A stretch of 64,000 bases of DNA from Flavobacterium luteolum (GTDB lineage: Bacteria > Bacteroidota > Bacteroidia > Flavobacteriales > Flavobacteriaceae): NCBI RefSeq assembly GCF_027111275.1, contig NZ_CP114286.1:1736001-1800000 (forward strand). The letters are read 5' to 3'. A model generated the notes under the pieces. The model made no database searches and was not told where the DNA came from. It worked only from the letters and a program-made list of their open reading frames with translations. The translations under genes and the position numbers were made by a program. This document shows positions 42,946 to 51,912 of the stretch, piece by piece; the stretch's first letter is position 1; every line of letters starts with the position of its first letter.

Positions 42946-44103
42946 ATGCCACTATATCATAAACTTGGGGATTTTCCTCAAAAGCGACACACCCAATTTG
43001 AAAAACCAAATGGCGGTTTTTACTACGAACAATTGTTTGGAACTGAAGGTTTTCATGGACATTCGTCGCTATCTTATCACGTACACAGACCAACACAGGT
43101 TAAAGAAATTTTAAACTCTTATTCGGTTGAACCTAAAATTGCAATCGGAAAAAATATAAAATCACTTCTTTTTAAAGGTTTTGAATTAAAACCTGAAAAT
43201 GATTTTCTAGACAGCCGAAAAGCGATGTTAGTCAATAAAGACTGTATTATTGGTTTGGCTGCGCCGAAAGAATCGCTTCGAAATTATTTCTACAAAAATG
43301 CCGATGCCGATGAAATGCTTTTCATTCATAGAGGAAAAGGAAAATTAAGAACCATGTTAGGAAATATTCCATTTGAATATGGCGATTACCTAATTATTCC
43401 ACGTGGTATTATTTATCAGATCGATTTCGAAACAGAAGACAACCGATTATTTTATGTAGAATCGTACTCTCCTTTTTATACTCCTAAACGTTATAAAAAT
43501 CAGTCAGGGCAGCATTTAGAACATTCTCCATTTTGCGAGCGTGATTTTATTCTGCCAAACGAATTGGAAACACATGACGAAAAAGGTGATTTTTTAATTA
43601 AAATCAAAAAAGAAGGAATGATGCACGAAGTGGTTTATGCCACACATCCGTTTGATGTTGTAGGCTGGGACGGCTACAATTTTCCATACGGATTTTCAAT
43701 TCATAATTTCGAACCTATAACTGGACGTGTTCATCAACCGCCACCAGTACATCAAACTTTTGAAACAGCAACTTTTGTTGTTTGTTCATTCTGCCCAAGA
43801 CTTTACGATTATCATCCAAAAGCTATTCCAGCACCATACAATCACAGCAATATAGATTCTGACGAAGTACTATATTATGTTGATGGTGATTTTATGAGCC
43901 GTAATAATATCGAGCAAGGTCATATCACTTTACACCCTAAAGGAATTCCGCACGGTCCAGCGCCAGCCGCAATGGAACGTAGTATTGGTCACAAAGAAAC
44001 TCAAGAATTAGCTGTTATGGTGGATACTTTCCGTCCGTTAATGGTTACTGAAGAGGCTATGGGATTGGATGACGGCCAGTACTATAAATCTTGGACGGAA
44101 TAG
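42946..44103 (+). CDS. hmgA: Homogentisate 1,2-dioxygenase
   Basis: This cytoplasmic iron dioxygenase opens the ring of homogentisate to maleylacetoacetate in tyrosine and phenylalanine degradation. It has 385 residues, shorter than the roughly 430-445 of many homologues. The cupin-like part GDYLIIPRGIIYQIDFETED (about 145-164) is followed by the C-terminal metal region GWDGYNFPYGFSIHNFEP, then FVVCSFCPRLYDYHPKAIPAPYNHSN and HPKGIPHGP, containing the His/Glu ligands of the family. hppD, the preceding pathway step, lies downstream, separated by a four-helix-bundle insert. Confidence 0.93.
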   Translation: MPLYHKLGDFPQKRHTQFEKPNGGFYYEQLFGTEGFHGHSSLSYHVHRPTQVKEILNSYSVEPKIAIGKNIKSLLFKGFELKPENDFLDSRKAMLVNKDCIIGLAAPKESLRNYFYKNADADEMLFIHRGKGKLRTMLGNIPFEYGDYLIIPRGIIYQIDFETEDNRLFYVESYSPFYTPKRYKNQSGQHLEHSPFCERDFILPNELETHDEKGDFLIKIKKEGMMHEVVYATHPFDVVGWDGYNFPYGFSIHNFEPITGRVHQPPPVHQTFETATFVVCSFCPRLYDYHPKAIPAPYNHSNIDSDEVLYYVDGDFMSRNNIEQGHITLHPKGIPHGPAPAAMERSIGHKETQELAVMVDTFRPLMVTEEAMGLDDGQYYKSWTE

Positions 44104-44152
44104 TTTTTTAATGTGACAATGTGTCAATTAGATAATTAGAAAATTTCTTTAA

Positions 44153-44704
44153 TTAGAAAATGTGTCAATTTGGAAATTAGACAATTAAATATTGTAATTT
44201 TAAACCTACAAAATAAATTATCTCATTATCAAATTTTCTAATTATCATATTAAACAAATGACTTTTAACGAAAAATATAAAGACAACGCTCTTTTAATAA
44301 AAACCTTCAACTTTGCATTAAATATAATTGATTATACAACCGAACTTCAAGATCAAAAGAAATTCGTAATTGCAAACCAATTATTAAAAAGCGGAACATC
44401 AATTGGAGCTAATTCAAAAGAGTCACAAAACGCAGAAAGCAAGGCAGATTTTATTCATAAATTAAAAATTGCAATTAAAGAGGCAGATGAAACAGAGTAT
44501 TGGTTGTTTTTATGTGATGCCCATAAGGAATATCCAAATTGCAAGCGTTTAATAAACGATCTTTCAGAAATTTTAAAAATTTTAAACAAAATAATATCAA
44601 CATCTAAGAGGAATTAGAAAATTAGAAAATGTGTCAATTAGAAAATTGATAAATTAAAGCATTTCAAAAATTATCTCATTTTCTCATTATCAAATTATCT
44701 AATT
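44153..44704. mobile_element. Putative repeat-bounded cassette carrying a second four-helix-bundle ORF
   Basis: Imperfect direct repeats of about 85-95 bases flank the ORF: 44153-44246 and 44622-44704. Both start TTAGAAAATGTGTCAATT and end with TCATTATCAAAT(T/-)TCTAATTA-like words; each is itself roughly palindromic. The block lies between hmgA and hppD, which otherwise form one operon. No transposase is present. Simplest reading: a spacer repeat existed here and an ORF with a second repeat copy was added. That is inference. Confidence 0.4.
44258..44617 (+). CDS. Four-helix-bundle protein (S23 / 23S rRNA intervening-sequence protein family)
   Basis: This 119-residue all-helical protein has the core LLKSGTSIGANSKESQNAESKADFIHKLKIAIKEADET (about 42-79), close to the core of the ORF at 27330-27686. 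The rest differs, so the two are paralogues rather than recent copies. It sits between hmgA and hppD with no functional link to tyrosine degradation. Family members occur in rRNA intervening sequences and as stand-alone ORFs in Bacteroidota. Function unknown. Confidence 0.87.
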   Translation: MTFNEKYKDNALLIKTFNFALNIIDYTTELQDQKKFVIANQLLKSGTSIGANSKESQNAESKADFIHKLKIAIKEADETEYWLFLCDAHKEYPNCKRLINDLSEILKILNKIISTSKRN

Positions 44705-45865
44705 ATGAGTAAAGAAGTTAAATCAGTAGAATACGGATTAGAAAAAATATTTGAAGGAGCACAAGATTTCCTTCCATTATTAGGAACAGATTATGTAGAA
44801 TTTTATGTAGGTAATGCAAAACAAGCAGCTCATTACTATAAATCTGCATTTGGATATCAATCTTTGGCTTATGCTGGATTGGAAACTGGAGTAAGAGACA
44901 GAGCTTCTTATGTTTTAAAACAAGACAAAATCAGAATTGTTTTGACAACGCCATTAACAGCTGATTCTCCAATAAACGAACATTTGAAAAAACATGGCGA
45001 CGGAGTAAAAGTTGCAGCACTTTGGGTTGAAGATGCTACAAAATCTTACGAAGAAACTATGAAACGTGGCGCTCGTTCTTTTATGGAACCAACGGTTGAA
45101 GAAGATGAATTTGGTCAGGTTGTTCGTTCCGGAATTTACACTTACGGAGAAACGGTTCACATTTTTGTAGAAAGAAAAAACTACAATGGCGTTTTCTTGC
45201 CAGGCTACAGAGAATGGAATTCTGACTTTAACCCAGAATCAACCGGATTAAAATATATTGATCACATGGTTGGAAATGTGGGTTGGAATGAAATGAATAC
45301 TTGGGTAAAATTCTACGAAGACGTTATGGGATTCGTGAATTTCTTATCTTTTGATGACAAACAAATTACTACAGAATATTCTGCTTTGATGAGTAAAGTA
45401 ATGTCTAACGGAAACGGAAGAATTAAATTCCCAATCAACGAACCAGCCGAAGGAAAGAAAAAATCTCAAATTGAAGAATATTTAGACTTCTACGGCGGAC
45501 CTGGAATTCAGCATATCGCTATCGCTACAGATGATATTATTAAAACGGTATCACAATTAAGAGCTCGTGGTGTTGAATTTTTATCGGCTCCTCCTCATAC
45601 ATATTACCAAGCAATTCCTGAAAGATTGGGCGTTCATATGGATATGATGAAAGAAGATTTAAACGAAATCGAGAAACTTGCCATCATGGTAGATGCTGAT
45701 GAAGATGGATACTTATTGCAAATATTTACTAAGCCAGTTCAAGACAGACCGACGCTTTTCTTCGAAATTATTCAAAGAATGGGTGCAAAAGGATTCGGTG
45801 CAGGTAACTTTAAAGCCCTTTTTGAGTCAATCGAAAGAGAGCAAGAATTGAGAGGAACGCTGTAA
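44705..45865 (+). CDS. hppD: 4-hydroxyphenylpyruvate dioxygenase
   Basis: This 386-residue iron enzyme converts 4-hydroxyphenylpyruvate to homogentisate, the substrate of HmgA upstream. Two vicinal-oxygen-chelate domains are visible. The three iron ligands are placed as expected: His in YIDHMVGNVG near 181-190, His in GPGIQHIAIATDD near 264-276, and Glu in RPTLFFEIIQR near 345-355. Length and ending (FKALFESIEREQELRGTL) match bacterial HppD. The operon stops here: a promoter, a candidate small RNA and a terminator follow. Confidence 0.96.
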   Translation: MSKEVKSVEYGLEKIFEGAQDFLPLLGTDYVEFYVGNAKQAAHYYKSAFGYQSLAYAGLETGVRDRASYVLKQDKIRIVLTTPLTADSPINEHLKKHGDGVKVAALWVEDATKSYEETMKRGARSFMEPTVEEDEFGQVVRSGIYTYGETVHIFVERKNYNGVFLPGYREWNSDFNPESTGLKYIDHMVGNVGWNEMNTWVKFYEDVMGFVNFLSFDDKQITTEYSALMSKVMSNGNGRIKFPINEPAEGKKKSQIEEYLDFYGGPGIQHIAIATDDIIKTVSQLRARGVEFLSAPPHTYYQAIPERLGVHMDMMKEDLNEIEKLAIMVDADEDGYLLQIFTKPVQDRPTLFFEIIQRMGAKGFGAGNFKALFESIEREQELRGTL

Positions 45866-45953
45866 AATGTTAATTTTCATGCATAAAACAGCATAATTCT
45901 CCAAAAAACGATGATTTTTTTGCAAATGTTATGTTAAACTTGACTTTGGCTAT

Positions 45954-45982
45954 TTGTTTTTTGAACTTTCTATCTATCTTTG
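45954..45982 (+). promoter_or_regulatory. Canonical promoter TTG-N18-TATCTTTG with no ORF behind it
   Basis: TTG at 45954-45956 and TATCTTTG at 45975-45982 are spaced by 18 bases, as in 18598-18626. Predicted initiation is near 45989. The next sequence is a hairpin-bearing stretch ending in a terminator at 46066-46098. Confidence 0.7.
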
Positions 45983-45988
45983 CACTCG

Positions 45989-46098
45989 CAAATCAGGAAG
46001 GGGTGGTTTCCTTCCGAATTGATATAAATTTCATAATTTATAGTTTTTTGGTTAGTTAATAGCATAAAAACTCAGTCATCTTTGACTGAGTTTTTTTG
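45989..46098 (+). ncRNA. Candidate small RNA between hppD and the DUF3108 gene
   Basis: A strong promoter (45954-45982) is followed by about 110 bases without a plausible ORF, then a rho-independent terminator. The stretch contains a 5' hairpin, GGAAGG...CCTTCC at about 45996-46015, an A/T-rich middle, and the terminator hairpin. It does not look like tRNA, 6S RNA, SRP RNA or tmRNA to me. It could instead be only the hppD 3' region with an unrelated promoter for the downstream gene; transcript data would settle it. Confidence 0.45.
46066..46098 (+). terminator. Rho-independent terminator of the candidate small RNA or hppD
   Basis: AAAACTCAGTCA and TGACTGAGTTTT pair around TCTT and are followed by T7. 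The stem is strong and the T-run is on the plus strand. Confidence 0.9.
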
Positions 46099-46112
46099 TT
46101 TTGGTACATTTG
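46082..46112 (+). promoter_or_regulatory. Candidate promoter of the DUF3108-kynA-M23 operon
   Basis: TTG at 46082-46084 and TACATTTG at 46105-46112 are separated by 20 bases. The -33 element lies inside the 3' arm of the preceding terminator. Initiation would be near 46119, leaving a leader of about 45 bases. Confidence 0.5.
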
Positions 46113-46163
46113 GAATAAAATTTGCATTTGTCTACCTTTATAAATAAATGTAAAGATTGTACT

Positions 46164-46934
46164 ATGAAAAAGCTCATCCTCATTATATTAGCACTAACAC
46201 TACTTGCTTTCAGCCCTCAAAAAGAAGACGCTTTCGACACAGGAGAATATTTCAAATTTAGAATACATTACGGAATTGTAAATGCTGGATATGCAACACT
46301 TGAAGTAAAAGATGCTACCATAAACAACAAAAAGGTATTTCACTCTGTTGGAAAAGGTTACACAACTGGAATGTCCAAATTTTTCTTTAAAGTAGAAGAT
46401 TTGTATGAAAGTTATTTTGACAAAGAGACAGGAAAACCGTACCGCTATGTCCGAAAAATTGATGAAGGTGGCTACACCAAAAATCAAGAAGGTTTTTTTA
46501 ATCAGAATGAAAATAGAGTTTTAGTAAAAGACTATAAACGCAAAACAGAAAAAACAATCATTGTTACGGAAGGCGTACAAGATATAGTTTCTGCTTTTTA
46601 TTATCTGAGAAACCACCCAAACATTGACAAACTTAAATCGGGTGAAGCCATTACAATTGACATGTTTTTTGATGATGAAATCACAAAATTTAAGTTAAAA
46701 TATGTAGGTCGTCAAGATATTACGACTAAATTTGGAACCGTTTCTACGATGGTCTTCAAGCCATTGGTACAAACGGGAAGAGTATTTAAAGAAAAAGAGA
46801 GTTTAACGCTCTGGATAACAGACGATGTAAACAAAGTTCCAATTAGAATTAAAGCAGATTTGGCTGTAGGATCTCTTAAAGCCGATCTCGATGAATATAA
46901 AGGATTAAAAAGTCCACTAAAAGCAAAAAAATAA
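46164..46934 (+). CDS. DUF3108 domain protein, exported
   Basis: The ATG at 46164 gives a signal peptide (MKKLILIILALTLLAF) and 256 residues; the 14 residues before it lack any signal character. The mature part is beta-rich and has the DUF3108 pattern: EYFKFRIHYGIVNAGYATLEV near the start and the repeating FFFKVEDLYESYFDKETGKPYRYVRKIDEGGY. Function unknown; periplasmic. Its stop and the next start overlap as TAATG at 46932-46936, so expression is coupled to the tryptophan 2,3-dioxygenase gene. Confidence 0.88.
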   Translation: MKKLILIILALTLLAFSPQKEDAFDTGEYFKFRIHYGIVNAGYATLEVKDATINNKKVFHSVGKGYTTGMSKFFFKVEDLYESYFDKETGKPYRYVRKIDEGGYTKNQEGFFNQNENRVLVKDYKRKTEKTIIVTEGVQDIVSAFYYLRNHPNIDKLKSGEAITIDMFFDDEITKFKLKYVGRQDITTKFGTVSTMVFKPLVQTGRVFKEKESLTLWITDDVNKVPIRIKADLAVGSLKADLDEYKGLKSPLKAKK

Positions 46935-47875
46935 TGAACCCTACAGATCATTCTGAAGCAATTTTAAAAGAAATTGACCTAAAATTTCAAGCCATAAATC
47001 AAAAAACTGATGTTCAATTAGAAGGATTGCTTTGGGCTAAACCAATCACTTATTGGGATTATATTCAAACTGATGCTCTATTAAATTTACAAATTCAGCG
47101 CACCACACTTCCTGACGAAATGGTTTTTATCATGTACCATCAGGTAAACGAATTAATCTTTAAAATGATTTTGTGGGAAATTGACCAGATTGCAGAAACA
47201 GAAAACATTCAGGTTGATTTTTTTAGCGAAAGACTATCAAGAATCACTAGATATTTTGACATGCTTACCAATTCGTTCAGCATTATGGAAAACGGAATGG
47301 AAGTAGATCAATACATGAAATTTAGAAATACTCTTACTCCAGCAAGCGGATTCCAGAGTGCTCAATATAGAATGATTGAATTTGCCTCTACAGATGTTAT
47401 CAACTTAACAGATCGCAGATACAAAGCAAACTTTGATGAAAACACCGATTTAGAAACCAGTTTTGAACACCTTTATTGGCAAGCTGCCGGAAAAGACTAT
47501 CACACTGGCGAAAAATCGTATTTACTAAATGAATTTGAAAAAAAATACAAAGAGCAATTTTTAAGACAAATGGCTTCGTTTAAAACGAAAAACATTTGGC
47601 AAAAATTCACGCAATTACCAATTGAAGATCAGCAAAATGCAGCGTTGATAGATGCAATGCGCCATTATGACAAAACGGTAAATATTACGTGGGTAATGCA
47701 GCACTTAAATACTGCAAGAAAATACATCTTGGAAAGCGGAAAAGGCAATGGAGAAGCAACAGGAGGAAGTGACTGGCAAAAATATATGCATCCAAAATAC
47801 CAAAGACGCATCTTTTTTCCTAAATTGTGGACCGAAGAAGAATTGTCCAATTGGGGAAATGAAACTGAAGTTTAA
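46934..47875 (+). CDS. kynA: Tryptophan 2,3-dioxygenase
   Basis: This haem enzyme oxidises L-tryptophan to N-formylkynurenine, the first step of the kynurenine pathway. It has 313 residues and is all-helical. Family marks are ITYWDYIQTDALLNLQ near 36-51, then VFIMYHQVNELIFKMILWEID near 62-82 (distal-pocket His and substrate-binding region), and a proximal-His segment near 235-250 (YDKTVNITWVMQHL). It starts inside the DUF3108 stop (1-base overlap). No kynureninase or formamidase is in the window. With hmgA and hppD it gives this stretch an aromatic amino-acid theme. Confidence 0.93.
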   Translation: MNPTDHSEAILKEIDLKFQAINQKTDVQLEGLLWAKPITYWDYIQTDALLNLQIQRTTLPDEMVFIMYHQVNELIFKMILWEIDQIAETENIQVDFFSERLSRITRYFDMLTNSFSIMENGMEVDQYMKFRNTLTPASGFQSAQYRMIEFASTDVINLTDRRYKANFDENTDLETSFEHLYWQAAGKDYHTGEKSYLLNEFEKKYKEQFLRQMASFKTKNIWQKFTQLPIEDQQNAALIDAMRHYDKTVNITWVMQHLNTARKYILESGKGNGEATGGSDWQKYMHPKYQRRIFFPKLWTEEELSNWGNETEV

Positions 47876-47900
47876 TTTCACCGCAAAAAAATAATAAAGT

Positions 47901-49121
47901 TTGAAAAGAGCAGTCGTAATTTTAATTGTCCTGTTTTCTATTTTTTCATGTAAAAAAACAGAAGAAAAAGTAGAAGCAAAAATTACTAAACCAGCAACCA
48001 AAAAAATAGAATTCGGTTTTAATTACGCAGACTTTAATGTTGTTAATGATACTATTTCAAAAGGAGATTCTTTTGGCTCCATTCTTCAAAGCCAAAATAT
48101 TGGAGACAAAAAAGTCCATGATATTGTTGAGCAAGTAAAAGATTCTTTTAACGTAAGAAGCATTCGTTACGGCAAACCTTTCACTTTACTTCGCGCCAAA
48201 AACAAAACCAATAATTTAGAGGTTTTTATTTATCAGCCAGATGCTTTAAGCTATTATGTTATCGATTTAAGAGACAGTATTGCTAAAGCTTATAAAAAAG
48301 TAAAACCTGTTACTTTAAAAAGAAAAATTATTGGCGGAGTTCTAAAAAGTTCATTGTCTGAAACTCTAGGAAACGAAAGTGTAGAAACAGCTTTAGCAAG
48401 CAGAATTACAAAAGTTTTTTCTTGGTCAATTGACTTCTTCAAACTAAAAAAAGGAGATCGTTACGGATTAATTTTCACAGAGCGATTCATCAACGGAAAA
48501 ACGTATGATGGCGTTGAAGAACTAGAAGCAGCATTTTTTGAATATAAAGGCAAAATTGTTTACGCCTTTCCATTTGAAAGAGATACCACTTCTGGAAAAA
48601 TTGAATATTATGACGATCAGGGAAGAACACTTAAAAATTTCTTCCTAAAAACGCCAATTAAATTCAGCCGAATCACTTCGAGATTTACTATGAATAGATT
48701 TCATCCGGTACAGCACACTTGGAAAGCCCACAAGGGAACCGATTATGCAGCGCCAACCGGAACACCAATTTCTACCACAGCATCTGGAGTTGTAGAAACA
48801 ACTGGATATACGGCAGGAAACGGAAATTTTGTCAAAGTAAAACATAACGGAACCTACTCTACTCAGTATTTACACATGTCTAAAATCTTAGTTCGTCGTG
48901 GACAGCGTGTTACTCAAGGTCAGACAATTGGTTTGGTAGGAAGCACAGGTTTGGCTTCTGGCCCGCACGTTTGTTATCGTTTTTGGAAAAACGGTGTTCA
49001 AGTTGATGCGCTTCGATTAAATCTTCCAACTGGAGAATCTTTAACAGGAAACGACAGAACTCGTTTTATGACACAGATTGAACCTTTGAAAAGAGAATTG
49101 GACAGCATTGGGAATCTGTAA
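47901..49121 (+). CDS. M23-family peptidoglycan endopeptidase lipoprotein, TTG start
   Basis: The 406-residue product starts at TTG 47901; an in-frame stop lies two codons upstream and no ATG precedes the lipobox, so TTG is needed to supply the signal peptide (MKRAVVILIVLFSIFSCKK, lipidated Cys about 17). OapA- and LysM-like regions occupy about 40-240. The M23 domain (about 255-390) has HKGTDYAAPTGTP (His, Asp zinc ligands) and YLHMSK, but the usual HxH is GPHVCYRFW: His-Val-Cys, with Cys where the second His is expected. It probably cleaves peptide cross-links in murein. The kynA stop is 25 bases upstream. Confidence 0.9.
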   Translation: MKRAVVILIVLFSIFSCKKTEEKVEAKITKPATKKIEFGFNYADFNVVNDTISKGDSFGSILQSQNIGDKKVHDIVEQVKDSFNVRSIRYGKPFTLLRAKNKTNNLEVFIYQPDALSYYVIDLRDSIAKAYKKVKPVTLKRKIIGGVLKSSLSETLGNESVETALASRITKVFSWSIDFFKLKKGDRYGLIFTERFINGKTYDGVEELEAAFFEYKGKIVYAFPFERDTTSGKIEYYDDQGRTLKNFFLKTPIKFSRITSRFTMNRFHPVQHTWKAHKGTDYAAPTGTPISTTASGVVETTGYTAGNGNFVKVKHNGTYSTQYLHMSKILVRRGQRVTQGQTIGLVGSTGLASGPHVCYRFWKNGVQVDALRLNLPTGESLTGNDRTRFMTQIEPLKRELDSIGNL

Positions 49122-49157
49122 ATAATCTATTTTGCAATCTTTTTTGAATCAAAAGTC

Positions 49158-49778
49158 ATGAAAAATGAACGCCTCAAAACCATTTACCATGAAACTTTTT
49201 CTGGTTTAAAACTATTCTACAGAGATACGAATCTTTCCGAAAGTTTGATTTCAAATTACAAAGTCGAACAGATTATTCAAGAAAAAGGTTTTACCGACAT
49301 GAGTTCGATTGGCGGAGGCCTTTTTGGAAATTTCAGATATTTAATTGCAAGCGCGCATGCCAAAGATTTATCAAAATTCAATCCCGACTCTGCTAAGAAT
49401 GGTCACTTTCTTTTAGATTCAATTGCTTATTTCAAAGTATTGGACATTCAAAAAATTGGTGACAAAACGCAAGTTTTTCTTTTGAATATTCCAGACAATT
49501 CAATCTCACTTTTCAAAAATTCATCTTCAAACTTAGAAGAAGAAATTATAGAAAAAGCTCAAAAACGCTTTCGCGAAAGAATCGATGCCGATTTAATTCC
49601 GGAATTGCAGACCGAAAATTGGAAAGAAAGAACAAAATCTCCTCTCGGAATGAGTGATAATGGTGAACTTTTTTTTGATGATTCTAAAATTAAAACAGAA
49701 TCCCCTAAAAGAATTGATGTCGATATTTCGAAGAAAATCATAGAAATCAATAAAAAACCTTGGTGGAAGTTTTGGTAA
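49158..49778 (+). CDS. Protein of unknown function
   Basis: This 206-residue protein lacks a signal peptide and membrane segments. An N-terminal helix (about 1-40) is followed by a Gly-rich element SSIGGGLFGNFRYLIASAHAKDL near 49-71, a beta-rich middle, and a charged helix (about 125-150). The C-terminus ends KKPWWKFW. It follows the M23 gene at 36 bases and may be co-transcribed. I do not recognise a family. Confidence 0.65.
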   Translation: MKNERLKTIYHETFSGLKLFYRDTNLSESLISNYKVEQIIQEKGFTDMSSIGGGLFGNFRYLIASAHAKDLSKFNPDSAKNGHFLLDSIAYFKVLDIQKIGDKTQVFLLNIPDNSISLFKNSSSNLEEEIIEKAQKRFRERIDADLIPELQTENWKERTKSPLGMSDNGELFFDDSKIKTESPKRIDVDISKKIIEINKKPWWKFW

Positions 49779-49824
49779 AAGCCAAAGTTTCACAAAAGCA
49801 TTTTTTAAAAAACGGTAAGTATTC

Positions 49825-50157
49825 ATGAAAAAAAACTTATTGATACTTTTATCACTAATCACTGTGGGATGCTCCAATCCGAAGGTTTTTATTTTAAATG
49901 ATAAAGAAGAAAGCAAATCCTTTGTCCAGAAATTAGTCGGCACAGCCTATGAAAAAGATTTAATTGGAAATTCACCTTTAATTGTAATTGATGGAATTCC
50001 ATTTAAATACAACAAAAAAAAAGATACCATCCTATTGCCACTTAAAAAGTCCGACATCCTTACTTTAGATTTTTTAAACAAAAACAGCAGTCGTATCATT
50101 TACAATGAAAAAGAAAATGATGGCGCAATCATCATAACTTCAAAAATTCAAAACTAA
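49825..50157 (+). CDS. Small lipoprotein resembling a TonB-receptor plug fragment
   Basis: This 110-residue protein has a lipoprotein signal peptide (MKKNLLILLSLITVGCSN, lipidated Cys about 16). The mature part has the order LIGNSPLIVIDGIPFKYN, then ILTLDFLNKNSSRIIYNEKENDGAIIITSK, very similar to plug-domain text of SusC-type receptors (PLIVIDG ... NGVIIITTK). It is not attached to a barrel and is too short to be a degraded receptor with other parts missing nearby. Function unknown: perhaps a stand-alone plug-like module. Confidence 0.7.
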   Translation: MKKNLLILLSLITVGCSNPKVFILNDKEESKSFVQKLVGTAYEKDLIGNSPLIVIDGIPFKYNKKKDTILLPLKKSDILTLDFLNKNSSRIIYNEKENDGAIIITSKIQN

Positions 50158-50228
50158 AACTCATAAAACGTTTTCGTAACTAATTGTTATATAATCGCAA
50201 ACCGCTCCCCTTTTAAAAGTTATTTCAG

Positions 50229-50236
50229 TATTTTTG
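50229..50236 (+). promoter_or_regulatory. -7 element of pgi
   Basis: TATTTTTG matches TAnnTTTG. Initiation near 50243 would fall after the in-frame codon at 50236, which supports the ATG at 50269 as the true start. The -33 TTG is not evident. Confidence 0.4.
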
Positions 50237-50268
50237 TGTTTCAGAAAACAAACTCAATTATAGATAAA

Positions 50269-51912
50269 ATGGCTTTAAACACAACAAACCCAACTGGGAC
50301 TGAAGCGTGGAAAAATCTACAAAACCACTATAACGCAATTCACGAAACCACAATACAAGAATTGTTTCAACAAGATAGTGCGCGCGTTGAAAAATTCAAT
50401 TTGCAATGGAATGACTTTTTAGTAGATTATTCAAAAAATAATATCAGTCAAGAAACAGTTTCTCTTTTATTAGAATTAGCAAACTCAATCGGATTGAAAG
50501 ATGCAATTGCACAATATTTTGGAGGAGAATTAATCAATCAGACTGAAAATCGCGCGGTTTTACACACAGCATTGCGTGCTCCAGAATCGGCAGTTATCAA
50601 AGTAGACGGAGAAAATGTAATTCCTGAAGTTTACGAAGTAAAAAATAAAATCAAAAAATTTACTGAAGAAGTTATTTCTGGACAAAGAAAAGGCTACACT
50701 GGAAAAGCTTTTACAGATGTTGTAAATATTGGTATTGGAGGCTCTGACCTTGGTCCTGTTATGGCTGTTGAAGCTTTACAATTTTACAAAAATCACCTAA
50801 ACACACATTTCGTTTCAAATGTTGACGGTGACCACGTAAATGAAGTTATCAAAAAACTAAATCCTGAAACTACTTTATTTGTAATTGTTTCTAAAACTTT
50901 TACAACTCAAGAAACGCTTTCGAATTCAGAAACTATAAAAGAATGGTTTTTAAAATCGGCTTCTCAAGAAGACATTGCAAAACACTTCGTGGCGGTTTCT
51001 ACAAACATTAAAAATGTAACAGAATTCGGAATTAATCCAGACAATGTTTTCCCAATGTGGGATTGGGTTGGAGGAAGATTTTCTCTTTGGAGTGCCGTTG
51101 GTTTAAGCATTGCTTTGGCTGTTGGATTTGATAATTATAATGATTTATTAAATGGTGCTTATGAAATGGATGAACATTTCAAATCGGCCGAATTTGATGA
51201 AAACATTCCGGTTATTTTAGCTTTGTTAAGTGTTTGGTACAATAATTTTTATGGTGCCGAAAGCGAAGCTTTGATTCCATACACACAATATCTACACAAA
51301 CTTGCTCCTTATTTACAGCAAGCTTTTATGGAAAGCAACGGGAAAAGTGTTGGCCGTGACGGAAAACCTGTTAACTATCAAACTGGAACAATTATCTGGG
51401 GAGAGCCAGGAACCAACTCACAACATGCTTTCTTCCAATTAATTCACCAAGGAACAAAAAGAATTCCAACAGATTTTGTGGGATTCGTAAAACCACTTTA
51501 CGGTAACGAAGATCACCACGATAAATTAATGTCAAACTTTTTTGCACAGACTGAAGCTTTAATGAATGGAAAAACAGAGGCACAAGTTCAGGCAGAGTTT
51601 GACAAACAAGGACTTTCTGCTGACAAAGCATCCTACTTAAGACCGTTTAAAGTTTTTACGGGAAACAAACCAACGAATACAATATTGATTCAAAAACTTA
51701 CTCCAAAAAGCTTAGGATCTTTAATTGCATTATATGAACACAAGATTTTTGTTCAAGGTGTTATTTGGAACATTTTCAGTTTTGATCAATGGGGAGTTGA
51801 ATTAGGCAAACAATTAGCAAATTCTATCTTAGATGAAATCAATTCTAAGACTGTTAAGAACCATGACAGTTCTACTTCATTTTTGTTAAATCATTTCTTA
51901 AAAAACAAATAG
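50269..51912 (+). CDS. pgi: Glucose-6-phosphate isomerase
   Basis: This glycolytic enzyme interconverts glucose 6-phosphate and fructose 6-phosphate. With the ATG at 50269 ([17 protein letters not shown]) it has 547 residues, the usual long-family length; a frame extension to 50236 lies before the predicted transcription start. Signatures are [13 protein letters not shown] near 157-169, [16 protein letters not shown] near 265-280, and [22 protein letters not shown] near 380-401. Terminator at 51945-51980. Confidence 0.97.
   Translation: MALNTTNPTGTEAWKNLQNHYNAIHETTIQELFQQDSARVEKFNLQWNDFLVDYSKNNISQETVSLLLELANSIGLKDAIAQYFGGELINQTENRAVLHTALRAPESAVIKVDGENVIPEVYEVKNKIKKFTEEVISGQRKGYTGKAFTDVVNIGIGGSDLGPVMAVEALQFYKNHLNTHFVSNVDGDHVNEVIKKLNPETTLFVIVSKTFTTQETLSNSETIKEWFLKSASQEDIAKHFVAVSTNIKNVTEFGINPDNVFPMWDWVGGRFSLWSAVGLSIALAVGFDNYNDLLNGAYEMDEHFKSAEFDENIPVILALLSVWYNNFYGAESEALIPYTQYLHKLAPYLQQAFMESNGKSVGRDGKPVNYQTGTIIWGEPGTNSQHAFFQLIHQGTKRIPTDFVGFVKPLYGNEDHHDKLMSNFFAQTEALMNGKTEAQVQAEFDKQGLSADKASYLRPFKVFTGNKPTNTILIQKLTPKSLGSLIALYEHKIFVQGVIWNIFSFDQWGVELGKQLANSILDEINSKTVKNHDSSTSFLLNHFLKNK

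Noticed and set aside
45989..46060. tRNA or riboswitch at the candidate small RNA
   Set aside because: No cloverleaf, T-arm sequence or known ligand-binding core could be traced.
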